Below, piece by piece: positions 51,384-62,988 of a DNA stretch of 64,000 bases. The number at the start of each line of letters is the position of its first letter. Position 1 is the first letter of the stretch. A program made the translations under genes and the position numbers. The DNA lies in NCBI GenBank assembly GCA_016794125.1, contig JAEUKT010000002.1:1489769-1553768 (forward strand), written 5' to 3'. This stretch comes from Alphaproteobacteria bacterium (GTDB lineage Bacteria; Pseudomonadota; Alphaproteobacteria; Micavibrionales; UBA2020). The notes under the pieces are model-generated. The model was not told the DNA's origin. It worked only from the letters and a program-made list of their open reading frames with translations, and searched no databases.

Positions 51384-51404
51384 ATTTATCACGATAAATT
51401 TTTT
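51384..51404 (+). terminator. weak terminator candidate after popZ
   Basis: ATTTAT-CACG-ATAAAT followed by TTTTTT. The stem is AT-only, so confidence is low. Confidence 0.35.
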
Positions 51405-51515
51405 GCGATTTTGAAGAACCTGTTTTTTAAGCCATTGTTTTTACATGATTTTTCAAAACGACTATGTGCTGAAACGTGTATAAAAACGGCACAAAACATG
51501 CGCAAATGCCGCATT

Positions 51516-54356
51516 TTACGCGTCTAGCAGCTTTTTATACACCGAAAACGCGTTTTTGCAGTTTTTGTCCACCCGCGCGGCCAGCGTTTTAAACGTCATT
51601 TTTTTGCCGCCGACGCTTTCCGCCAGCGCTTTTTTCAAGCCGGGCGGGTCTTTTACCGGATCGAACGGCAGTTCCGCGCATAACCGCAAAAACGATTGTA
51701 CGGCTTGCGCGTCGTCATGCGCGGCGGATAATTTTTCGGCGTCCTGCGCGGCCAGAAGTTTTTTCGTTTTCAAAATCTTGATCGCGTCGTCGAGCGCGGG
51801 GGCGAACAGGCCTTTATTTTTATGCGCGTTTTTCAAAATCAGAAACTGCACCGCGAACAGCACATCCATCAACCCGCCGCGGCGGTATTTCAATTGCCAC
51901 GCGTCTTTGGACCCGAATTGTTTTTCGACTTTCGCGCGCATCTCGGTCATTTCATCGCGCAGTTCTTTGTCGTCGCGCTTCACCGACAGAATTTTCGTGA
52001 TTTCTTCGGTGAAATATTTACGCGTCGCGTCCGTCGCGTATATCAGGCGCGAGCGTATCAGGCTCATATGTTCCCAGACCCATGCGTCTTTGCGGTGATA
52101 TTCAAAAAAGCCATCCAGCTGCGCCGCCAGCGGGCCGTCGTTTCCGGCGGGGCGCAGGCGCGCGTCGACTTCATATAAAATGCCTTCGGCGGTCGGCGCG
52201 GACAGCGCGGAAATCAGGCGCTGCATCAAACGGATGTAATAGACGTTGGGGGCGAGCGGTTTTTCGCCGCTGCTGCTTTTCTCTTTTGCGCCGGTCTTGT
52301 AAAGCGCGATGATATCAAGGTCGCTGTCGGCGTACATTTCCTGCGCGGCGAAGCTGCCCATCGCCAGCACGATAAATTCACCGGTCTTGAAAACGCCGTG
52401 CGCGGCCGCGAATTCCTTTTCGACAAAGGGCAGCAGGCAGGCCAGCGCGGTTTCGGCGATATCCGACAAATACAGCGCGCAGCGACGCGGCGGCGACAGG
52501 GATTTTAAAATATGGATGCCCGCATGAAACCGTTTTTCCCGCGCCCAGCGCCGCGCCATGTCCAGAACGTCCTGGTAATCGCGCGCCGATTGCAACATGC
52601 GCTGTAGGTCGGTTTTCAGCGCAGCTATGTCGGGCAGGCCGCCAAAAAAATCGCGCGACAAAACGCCGTCCAGAACCTGCGGATGCGTGCCAAGGTGTTC
52701 GGCAAGGGCAGGGGAGCTGCCCATGATATCGGCCACCAGTTCCATCTGTTGCGGGTTGTGCTGGAACATCGAAAAAATCGGGATGCCCGACGGCAGGCGC
52801 GACAAAAACTGGTCGAAGCGGATAAACGCGTCGTCGGGATGCGGCGTCGCGCCCAGCGTCGTCAACAAATGCGGCGTGATTTCCGTCAATATCTGGCGCG
52901 CGCGCTCGCTGCGCACCGCGCGGTAACGGCCATGATGCCAGCCGCGCACGGCGGCGGTGATTTTTTCCGGCTCCTTGAACCCCATGCCGGATAGCGTGAC
53001 CAAAGTTTCGGGGTCGTCTTCCACGCCTGTAAAAACCAAATTTCCCGTCTGCGACAGGCTGGGCGCTTCGGTGAACAATCCGGCATAAAGCGCGCGCACT
53101 GCGCCTGTATGTTTTTCAAGGTCGCTCAGAAACGCCTTTGGTGCCGCATATCCTGCAAATTCTGCGACGCCATCAAACGCTTCCTGCGTTGAGGGCAGGC
53201 TGTGCGTCTGGCGGTCGTCCTGCATCTGCAACCGGTGTTCCACGCGGCGCAGGAATAAATACGCCGCCACCAGTTCGTCGCGCGTTTTCGCGCTAATCTG
53301 GCCTTTTTCCGCAAGCGTGCCGAGCGTCACGAGCGTGCGCGGATCGCGGAGCGCCGGTTCGCGCCCGCCGAAGATCAACTGCTGCGTCTGTGCGAAAAAT
53401 TCAATCTCGCGGATGCCGCCATGCCCCAGCTTGACGTTGAAATCGAGAAACGGATTTTCCCTGGCCTTGCGCCCGCTTGCGCGTTTGGCCTGCGCGGCGT
53501 TGATCTGCCGCTTGATCGAATGAATGTCCTGTATCGCCGCGAAATCAAGGTTTTTGCGCCAGATCCACATCTGCATGATCTTCAAAAAATCCGCGCCGAG
53601 GCTTTCGTCGCCCGCCATCGGCCGCGCCTTGATCATCGCCGCGCGTTCCCAGTTCTGGCCGAGCGTCCCGTAATACACTTCTGCCGCGGCGATTGAAATG
53701 GCGAGCGGCATCGCGCCCGGATCGGGGCGCAGGCGCAGGTCGGTGCGGAACACATATCCGTCGCCCGTCGGCGCATCCAGCAGCCTTGCGAGGTCGCGCG
53801 TTAGCCGGATAAAAAAATTCTGCGTTTCGTCCGCGATTTTTACCGGCGATTTCAGCGGGTCAAAAATCACCATCAGGTCGATATCGGATGAATAGTTCAG
53901 CTCCCGCGCGCCCCATTTGCCAAGCGCGATCACCGTTACGCCGCAATCCTTCTGCGGCGTTTTCGGATGCGGCAGTTTGATTACCTTCGCGTCATGCGCC
54001 GCGCGCAGCAGAAAATCGAGCGCATGCGAAACGGCGGCATCGGCGTAATCGGACAGCGCCTGCATGACGCGCACATCATCCCATGCGCCGGAAAGATCGG
54101 CGGCGGCGGTCAGCGCGGCAAGCTTCCGTTTTCCAATGCGCAGGATGCGCATCAATGTGCCGGCATCGGTGGTTTTTGCAACACCCGCGTGGGTTTCCTG
54201 CAACAGGGTTGCCAGCGCTTTATCCGCATCGCCCGCGCAGGATTCCGCGCCGATCGCCGTGAGATAGGGGCTATGCCGCGAAATGAGCGCCTGCCACGGT
54301 AAAACAGTCGCTTTCGCGCTTTTTTTCTGGGGTTTCTGTGGAAAATCGCGGCTCAA
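51516..54356 (-). CDS. glnE: glutamine synthetase adenylyltransferase/adenylyl-removing enzyme
   Basis: A 946-residue two-domain protein. The N-terminal nucleotidyltransferase half has GKWGARELNYSSDIDLMVIF (D-x-D; deadenylylation) and the C-terminal half MGSFAAQEMYADSDLDIIAL near residue 672 (adenylylation), with helical GlnE/GlnB-binding regions between and after (KYRRGGLMDVLFAVQFLIL). It controls glutamine synthetase in nitrogen regulation, together with GlnB. The start is TTG at 54356; no closer ATG preserves the N-terminus. Divergent from the YhdP-like gene. Its codon use looks the same as neighbours. Confidence 0.93.
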   Translation of the reverse strand: MSRDFPQKPQKKSAKATVLPWQALISRHSPYLTAIGAESCAGDADKALATLLQETHAGVAKTTDAGTLMRILRIGKRKLAALTAAADLSGAWDDVRVMQALSDYADAAVSHALDFLLRAAHDAKVIKLPHPKTPQKDCGVTVIALGKWGARELNYSSDIDLMVIFDPLKSPVKIADETQNFFIRLTRDLARLLDAPTGDGYVFRTDLRLRPDPGAMPLAISIAAAEVYYGTLGQNWERAAMIKARPMAGDESLGADFLKIMQMWIWRKNLDFAAIQDIHSIKRQINAAQAKRASGRKARENPFLDFNVKLGHGGIREIEFFAQTQQLIFGGREPALRDPRTLVTLGTLAEKGQISAKTRDELVAAYLFLRRVEHRLQMQDDRQTHSLPSTQEAFDGVAEFAGYAAPKAFLSDLEKHTGAVRALYAGLFTEAPSLSQTGNLVFTGVEDDPETLVTLSGMGFKEPEKITAAVRGWHHGRYRAVRSERARQILTEITPHLLTTLGATPHPDDAFIRFDQFLSRLPSGIPIFSMFQHNPQQMELVADIMGSSPALAEHLGTHPQVLDGVLSRDFFGGLPDIAALKTDLQRMLQSARDYQDVLDMARRWAREKRFHAGIHILKSLSPPRRCALYLSDIAETALACLLPFVEKEFAAAHGVFKTGEFIVLAMGSFAAQEMYADSDLDIIALYKTGAKEKSSSGEKPLAPNVYYIRLMQRLISALSAPTAEGILYEVDARLRPAGNDGPLAAQLDGFFEYHRKDAWVWEHMSLIRSRLIYATDATRKYFTEEITKILSVKRDDKELRDEMTEMRAKVEKQFGSKDAWQLKYRRGGLMDVLFAVQFLILKNAHKNKGLFAPALDDAIKILKTKKLLAAQDAEKLSAAHDDAQAVQSFLRLCAELPFDPVKDPPGLKKALAESVGGKKMTFKTLAARVDKNCKNAFSVYKKLLDA

Positions 54357-54416
54357 AAAGGCATACTCTGGGTTAAACAGAGGCCTATAATATCAGGCCG
54401 TCACAGCAATGATAAC

Positions 54417-57400
54417 ATGAAAAAAATCGTCCGCCATTTCAGCCGCGCCACTGTCATCTGTCTCGAAATCGCGGGCGTGATTTCGCTTGTGCTGGTGATG
54501 GCATGGCTGGGGTTGTTGTGGCGCCTGTCACAGGGCCCGTTGTCCATCAACCCATACCTGACGACGCGCATCGAACAGGCGTTCGACCGCGACATCAACG
54601 GTTTTAATTTCAAGATGGGCGGCGCGCAGCTGATCTGGGGCGGGCGTTTCCAGCCTTTCGAGATCGAGATGGAAAACCTGGCCGTCACGCGCGACGACGC
54701 GACACCCGTGCTGGCGATCAAGCGTTTGCGCGTGCAGCTGTCAAAGCGCAATCTTGTGTTCGGCCGCATCGTGCCGCGCGTGATCCGCCTTTACGGGCCT
54801 GCGCTGGCCGTGATCCGGCAGGAAGACGGCAAGTTCGCGCTGAACCTTGGCGATGAAAATGAAACGCCGAAACCCGTGGTGGAGGAGCCGCTGCCCGCGC
54901 TGCCCAAGCCCGAAGCGGCAAATCCGGACGAGAAGAGCCGGCAGGAACTGGTGCGCGGCATGCTGGATATGCTGCGCGAACGCTCCGGGCTCGGCATGCT
55001 TGATGGTCTGGGCGAAATCAACATTTCGGATGCCAAGCTGCTGTACGAAGACCGCATCATGCAGGTGCGCTGGATGTCGCGCGACGCGGATGTGATGGTG
55101 TCGCGCACGTCAAAGGGGCTGGCCGCGAACGCGCAAATGAGCCTTGATATGGGCGGCGACGCGCGCGCGTCGCTGCGCGCGCAAATCAAATACAACTGGC
55201 AGAACCGCAAAACCGCCGCGAAATTCGCGCTGACCGGGTTCAACCCCGCCGGCCTTGCGCAGGACAGTGACGCGCTGAAAATCCTGACCGGCATCAACAT
55301 GCCTCTGACATCGAGCGTCAGCCTGTCGCTTGATCCCGAATTCCGCCCCGCAACCGCGCGGTTTGTGGTCGGCGGCAAAAACGGCACGGTAAATGTGCTG
55401 GACATGTATCCCGAACCGCTGCCCGTGCGTAACCTGTTCATGCAGGGCAGTCTTGACGCGGCCACCCGCACGGCGGAAATTTCGCAGCTGAAGCTGGATA
55501 TCGGCAATAACGAAGATCCCGCGAAAAACCCGCAGGCAGTGCTGAACGTGAAGGTGGCGACCGAAGACGGCGGCGCGCATGTGGCGACCGTCGCCGGCAC
55601 GCTCGTCAACACGCCGATGGACGACCTGCACAAATACTGGCCCGCGACGCTGGCGCCCGACCCCCGCGACTGGGTGACGAAACGGCTGACCAAGGGTACG
55701 GCGCAGAACGCGACGATTGCGATGGTGCTGGCATACGATCCGGCGGCCGAAAAAAAAGTGGCGGTGCGCGAACTGGGCGGCGATATCGATTTCACGGGCA
55801 TCGACGTAAATTACCTGAACACCATGCCGCCCGTGCTGAATGTGGACGGCCATGCGAAATACGACCGCACATCGTTCCTGATGGATTTGAAGGGCGGCAA
55901 GCTGCTGGACATGAAAGTCGGCAAGTCGAAAGTCAACATTACCGACCTTGATAAAATCGGCAATGGCGGCCATTGCCAGATCGAAGTGATTTCGAACGCC
56001 GAAGGAGCGCTGAAAAGCGCGCTGAAGGTGATCGACAGCAAGCCGCTGGAATATCCGGAAAAGCTCGGCCTGAAATCGGCGGAGACGGAGGGCCGCACGA
56101 AAGTCGATCTGACCCTGAAATTCCCGATCAAGAAATCGCTGACGCTGCCGGAAATCCGCATCGATGCGAAAGCAGACCTTGACGACGTGAAGCTGAAGGA
56201 CATCGTGGCGGGGCTCGACCTGACGGGCGGGCCGATGCAGCTGGATGTCAATAACGACAGGCTAAAGGTAAAGGGCAAGGGCGCGCTGGGCGGCATGCCC
56301 GCCACATTCGACTGGCTGAAAAACTTCACGCCGGGCGCGGATGTGTCGATGACGGTCAAGGCCGATGCCGTGCTGGATGCGCCGGGCTTGGCGGCTTTCG
56401 GCGTACCGGCGGTGATGGGCGTATCGGGCACATTGCCCGCGAAAATCGATTACACCCTGAAATCCGATAAAACCGCCGTGCTGGAGCTGGACGGCGATGC
56501 GAAACCGTTCGGATTTAAGCTCGACATCATCGATTTTGCCAAGCCTGCGGGCAATGACGGCAAGATCGGGCTGACCTTGTCGCTGGCGGCGAACAAGCTG
56601 AAAAAAATCTCCGGCCTGTCGCTGACTGGTGCTGGGCTGTCGATGAAGGGCGATATCGATTTCGCTGACGATGGCAAGGGCGGTGTCGAGGTGAGCAGGG
56701 CATCGCTGAAGGAATTCAATTTCGGCGACACATCGGTTGCGGTCGAGATTGAAACGAAGGGCGGCGGCTACAATATCCGCGCCACGGGGCGGCAGGTCGA
56801 TGCCTCGGCGCTGTTCAAGGAAAACAACAAGCCGGGCGACGATGCGGAGGCCGCGAAGCAGGCAGCGCCCATCCGCCTGAACCTGTCGGCGGCGCGGATG
56901 ATCACCGGCAAGGACCGCGGGCTTGATAACGTGCGCATCGTTCTGGTGAAAAACGCTTGGAAACGCATCGACCAGATGGAACTGGACGCGAAATCGGGCA
57001 ATGGCAAGATCACGCTGCGTTACCTGCCCGTCGGAAAATCGCATTCGCTTAAATTCGAGGCGAGCGACGCGGGCACGGCGCTGGCGGCGCTGGGGCTGTC
57101 GAAATCGATCAAGGGCGGCACGCTGGTCATCAACGGCCGCCCGCATCCGCAGGGCGGTTCGCGCGACATGGTGGGCTCGGCGGCGCTGAACGATTTCAAG
57201 CTGAACGACGCGCCGGTGATCGCCAAGCTGCTGAACGCCATGTCGCTGGTCGGCATCATGCAGCTGCTCAGCAATGACGGGTTGTCGTTCAAGAAGGCGC
57301 GCGTCGATTTCGTCTGGCTCGACAAAGGTCAGCCGCAGGATCAACAGAATGTGCGGTTGCTGAAACTCAAGGACGGCAAAACTTTCGGGTCTTCGCTGGG

Positions 57401-57650
57401 CCTGACTTTTGAAGGCTCGATCGACAACTGGAAAAATGTTTATAATCTTGAAGGAACAATCGTGCCCGCTTCGGGCGTGTCAAAATTCCTCAACATCATT
57501 CCCATCGTCGGCACGATTTTGACGGCGGGCGGCGAGGGGATTTTCGCCGCGACCTATACGGTTAAAGGCACCAAGGCCGATCCGGTTGTGAGCGTCAACC
57601 CGCTCTCCGCGCTGGCGCCCGGCATCTTGCGGAAAATATTTTTTGAGTAA
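54417..57650 (+). CDS. YhdP/AsmA-like inner-membrane protein (DUF3971)
   Basis: A 1077-residue protein with an N-terminal TM helix (ICLEIAGVISLVLVMAWLGL) and a very long periplasmic beta-rich part: INGFNFKMGGAQLIWGGRFQ, ATVAGTLVNTPMDDLHKYWP, DLDDVKLKDIVAGLDLTGGP, LKGKGALGGMPATFDWLKNF, and the AsmA_2 C-terminus FLNIIPIVGTILTAGGEGIF with VNPLSALAPGILRKIFFE. In E. coli YhdP, TamB and related proteins ferry phospholipids to the outer membrane; a similar bridge role is likely. It is 133 bp upstream of clpB. Confidence 0.88.
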   Translation: MKKIVRHFSRATVICLEIAGVISLVLVMAWLGLLWRLSQGPLSINPYLTTRIEQAFDRDINGFNFKMGGAQLIWGGRFQPFEIEMENLAVTRDDATPVLAIKRLRVQLSKRNLVFGRIVPRVIRLYGPALAVIRQEDGKFALNLGDENETPKPVVEEPLPALPKPEAANPDEKSRQELVRGMLDMLRERSGLGMLDGLGEINISDAKLLYEDRIMQVRWMSRDADVMVSRTSKGLAANAQMSLDMGGDARASLRAQIKYNWQNRKTAAKFALTGFNPAGLAQDSDALKILTGINMPLTSSVSLSLDPEFRPATARFVVGGKNGTVNVLDMYPEPLPVRNLFMQGSLDAATRTAEISQLKLDIGNNEDPAKNPQAVLNVKVATEDGGAHVATVAGTLVNTPMDDLHKYWPATLAPDPRDWVTKRLTKGTAQNATIAMVLAYDPAAEKKVAVRELGGDIDFTGIDVNYLNTMPPVLNVDGHAKYDRTSFLMDLKGGKLLDMKVGKSKVNITDLDKIGNGGHCQIEVISNAEGALKSALKVIDSKPLEYPEKLGLKSAETEGRTKVDLTLKFPIKKSLTLPEIRIDAKADLDDVKLKDIVAGLDLTGGPMQLDVNNDRLKVKGKGALGGMPATFDWLKNFTPGADVSMTVKADAVLDAPGLAAFGVPAVMGVSGTLPAKIDYTLKSDKTAVLELDGDAKPFGFKLDIIDFAKPAGNDGKIGLTLSLAANKLKKISGLSLTGAGLSMKGDIDFADDGKGGVEVSRASLKEFNFGDTSVAVEIETKGGGYNIRATGRQVDASALFKENNKPGDDAEAAKQAAPIRLNLSAARMITGKDRGLDNVRIVLVKNAWKRIDQMELDAKSGNGKITLRYLPVGKSHSLKFEASDAGTALAALGLSKSIKGGTLVINGRPHPQGGSRDMVGSAALNDFKLNDAPVIAKLLNAMSLVGIMQLLSNDGLSFKKARVDFVWLDKGQPQDQQNVRLLKLKDGKTFGSSLGLTFEGSIDNWKNVYNLEGTIVPASGVSKFLNIIPIVGTILTAGGEGIFAATYTVKGTKADPVVSVNPLSALAPGILRKIFFE

Positions 57651-57783
57651 TTCCGGAAAACCCAATCTTTTCAAGAGAATTGACATTAATCATATGTGAT
57701 CCGCAGGAATGCTATAATCGTATAAGCATTAGACAAGGGGTGCTGCAGTTGCGGGCCCCATGCACAGAAAGGGAGTGCCACTC

Positions 57784-60401
<2,618 letters not shown>

Positions 60402-60405
<4 letters not shown>

Positions 60406-61136
60406 CCCAACCGGCGCATCGCGGTGATGCCTTTGCTGCGCTCTTCGACCTGCCACAGCGGTTCGATCGCGACCTTCATGTGGAAGGCGTTGGCGTGCAG
60501 GATGTTGTCTTCATCGACCATGATGCCGACATGGCCGGGGAAGAAGACGAGGTCGCCGGTGCGCGAACGCGGCGTTTCCGCGCCCAGTGTGATTTGCTGC
60601 TCGGTGTCGCGCGGCGCTTTGATGCCGGCCAGCGCAAGGCTAACCTGCATAAGGCCGGAACAGTCGATGCCGAAGCCGGAGCGCCCGCCCCAGTAATAGG
60701 GTGTCTCCAGGAATTTTTTGGCGGTGGCGACGTAATCTTCGGCCTTGTCGCCAATCGCCGCCAGATGTTTCGTGTAAATCCATGCGCCCGACGACAGCTG
60801 CGACCATTTTTCGCCGGTGACGCGCAAGCCCACGCGGCTGCCGAACCCCAGCGTGCCAAGGCAGGGCGATTTCATGTTGTCGGCGCGGTATAGCGAACTG
60901 CGCGCGGCGGTGATGATATGCGTGGCGGGCGCGGCATCATCGCCCAGAAACCGTTTTTCGATCCAGCCCGGATAATCGTCATGCGCGCAGCGCCCCTGCG
61001 CCCAGTTGCCTTCTTCGTGATCGACGATAAACCCTTCGCCGAAAACCAGCTGCGTTTCGAGCTTGCCCTTCACGGCATTCGCATCCGGTGTTTCGCGGAT
61101 ATCGGCGTTCGGTGCAATAACGGTGCGCGTGGTCAT
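60402..61136 (-). CDS. NlpC/P60 (C40) cell-wall peptidase with SH3 domains
   Basis: A 244-residue protein. Two SH3b-like domains (1-65 and 72-128: ADIRETPDANAVKGKLETQL; SSLYRADNMKSPCLGTLGFG) precede the peptidase with catalytic Cys159 (GIDCSGLMQVS), His202 (FPGHVGIMVD) and His214 (ILHANAFH). It would cleave gamma-D-Glu-L-diamino acid links in peptidoglycan fragments. There is no signal peptide, so it may act on recycled peptides in the cytoplasm. Overlaps the M17 gene by 4 bp, a conserved pairing in alphaproteobacteria. Confidence 0.85.
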
Positions 61137-62521
61137 TTGCGCTTACCGTATTTCTGCGCGATATGCGCATAGACGGCGCGGATGCCGAGCGCCTCGCCGC
61201 CTTCCGGTCGGCCGGGGCGGGTGGAGGCGTTCCATGCGAAGGTGTCGATATGCGCCCATGAAACGTCTTTATCGACGAATTTGTCGAGATACAGCGCCGC
61301 GATAATCGCGCCGCCGAAGCTGCCGCCGATGGTGTTGGTGTCGGCGATCTTGCTGTCGAGCCAGCCCTTGTACGGCTGCCAGAGCGGCAGGTGCCACAGC
61401 GGGTCCTGCGTCTGTTTCGATTGTTCCATCAGGTCGGCGGCCAGATCGTCGTCGTTGCTGAAGAGCGCCGGCAGGTCGGGGCCGAGCGCCACGCGCGCAG
61501 CACCCGTGAGTGTTGCGAAGTTGACCAGCAGGTCGGGCTTTTCGGTGCAGGCCTCGTACAGCGCATCGCACAAAATGATGCGGCCTTCGGCATCGGTGTC
61601 GCCGACCTCGACGCTCAACCCCTTACGGGTCTTGATGACATCGCTGGGGCGGAAGCTGTCGCCATCGACCGAGTTTTCAACAGCGGCGATCAGCACCCTT
61701 AAACGAACGGGCAGGTTTTCCGCCATGATCATCTGCGCCAATCCCAGCACATGCGCGGCGCCGCCCATGTCTTTTTTCATCAGGTACATCGAATTGCCGG
61801 GCTTCAGGTTCAGGCCGCCGGTATCGAACGCCACGCCCTTGCCGACCAGCGTGATTTTTTTGTGCTTGGGGTTGCCCCATGTGAAATCGATCAGGCGCGG
61901 GCGGCGCGGGCTGCCCTTGCCGACTTCGTAAATCGCGGGGTAGTTTTTCTTCAGCAGATCTTCGCCCTTGATGACCGTTGCTTTTGCGCGGCCGGCCTTC
62001 GCCACCTTCAGCGCGGCATCGGCGATTTCGGCGGGGCCCAGCAGGTTGGCGGGCGTGTTGACAAGGTCGCGGACGAGATACATCGCCGCCGCCGTGCGTT
62101 TCACCGATTTTTTGTCTGCATTCGCGGGCCAGACCAGCGGCGCGAATTCTTTTTTCTTCTTCGCCGATTTCAGCTGGCCGAAATAATAACTGCCCAGCGC
62201 CCAGCCCAGCGCGGCGTTTGTCGCCTGTGCATCATCCATCTTCGCGTCGATGAAATATCCCCCCGCGTTTTTCGGCAGGCGTCCCGGCAGGTCGGCAAAG
62301 GTATAAAGGCCAATATTTTTGCCCGTGCCGAACAACACGCGCGCGATGCCGCCATTCGCGGCTGGCAGGGTGATGAACGCCCCTTCGCTGCCGGTAAATC
62401 CGGCGGCCTTCACCCAGTTCGCCGTTTTTGCATCCTGCTTTTTCAGCCATGCGTCGAAACCGTCGGCGATGACGGGCTGAAGCGGTATGGCGGTTACGGA
62501 TTTTTTGTCGAGGAAGTTCAT
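61133..62521 (-). CDS. leucyl aminopeptidase family protein (M17)
   Basis: A 462-residue dinuclear zinc aminopeptidase. The M17 signature appears as GDTDAEGRII (307-316; usually NTDAEGRL), with the metal- and lysine-bearing blocks VGKGVAFDTGGLNLKP and MYLMKKDMGGAAHVLGLA upstream. It hydrolyses N-terminal residues from peptides, probably acting after the NlpC/P60 enzyme on peptidoglycan or dietary peptides. The start at 62521 (MNFLDKKS) is preferred to a longer frame beginning at 62587. Confidence 0.9.
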   Translation of the reverse strand: MNFLDKKSVTAIPLQPVIADGFDAWLKKQDAKTANWVKAAGFTGSEGAFITLPAANGGIARVLFGTGKNIGLYTFADLPGRLPKNAGGYFIDAKMDDAQATNAALGWALGSYYFGQLKSAKKKKEFAPLVWPANADKKSVKRTAAAMYLVRDLVNTPANLLGPAEIADAALKVAKAGRAKATVIKGEDLLKKNYPAIYEVGKGSPRRPRLIDFTWGNPKHKKITLVGKGVAFDTGGLNLKPGNSMYLMKKDMGGAAHVLGLAQMIMAENLPVRLRVLIAAVENSVDGDSFRPSDVIKTRKGLSVEVGDTDAEGRIILCDALYEACTEKPDLLVNFATLTGAARVALGPDLPALFSNDDDLAADLMEQSKQTQDPLWHLPLWQPYKGWLDSKIADTNTIGGSFGGAIIAALYLDKFVDKDVSWAHIDTFAWNASTRPGRPEGGEALGIRAVYAHIAQKYGKRK

Positions 62522-62608
62522 TTTTACGTGCCTTTGGCGGGGTGAAACTACGGCTATAAGGTTAGAGCAGTGGTCGCGCATGGGCAAGGGGGTCTGGACA
62601 TAAATAGC

Positions 62609-62632
62609 CTCCTCCCGCCTGCGGGAGAGGGG
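62609..62632. repeat. intergenic palindromic repeat, copy B
   Basis: CTCCCGC-CT-GCGGGAG within CCTCCTCCCGCCTGCGGGAG is a relative of the element at 20465-20501. Confidence 0.5.
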
Positions 62633-62664
62633 ACAAAACCGGTGCAGCGTGTTATCATGTTCCC

Positions 62665-62988
62665 ATGAACAAACCCGCCCGCAAAACCGCCAAGAAAAAG
62701 AACATCATGCTCGTCCCCGGCATTATCGGCGTGACGGGGTTCCTGATCTTTATCATCTCCGCGCCGTTCTGGGCGGTCGATGAAGCAGGCGCGCGGCGGG
62801 TGCTGGAGGCGCAGGGCTATACCGATATCAAGACGGGTGGTTACGACACCTTCGGCTGCGGCTTCGACGTTTTCGCCACGCGATTTACCGCCCGCACCGC
62901 CAAGGGATATCCGGTACGCGGCAATGTCTGCAAGACCCCCTATGTGAGCAAGTCATCGGTCGAGATCGACGACACGCCGCAAAAATAA
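62665..62988 (+). CDS. small membrane-anchored protein
   Basis: A 107-residue protein: basic start (KPARKTAKKKN), one TM helix (IMLVPGIIGVTGFLIFIISA), then an outside domain with YTDIKTGGYDTFGCGFDVF, the FTARTAKGYPVRGNVC beta strand pair and two Cys (GCGFD, NVCKT) that may be disulfide-bonded. Family not recognised. Ends next to the convergent serine hydrolase. Confidence 0.6.
   Translation: MNKPARKTAKKKNIMLVPGIIGVTGFLIFIISAPFWAVDEAGARRVLEAQGYTDIKTGGYDTFGCGFDVFATRFTARTAKGYPVRGNVCKTPYVSKSSVEIDDTPQK

Noticed and set aside
51361..51515. valS or tolC fragment next to popZ
   Set aside because: The 155-bp gap is AT-rich, holds only a weak hairpin, and shows no similarity in any frame to either protein.
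57680..57718. Promoter of clpB with TTGACA (57680-57685) and TATAAT (57713-57718)
   Set aside because: The spacing is 27 bp, too long for a normal sigma-70 promoter; the TATAAT may still work with a different -35.
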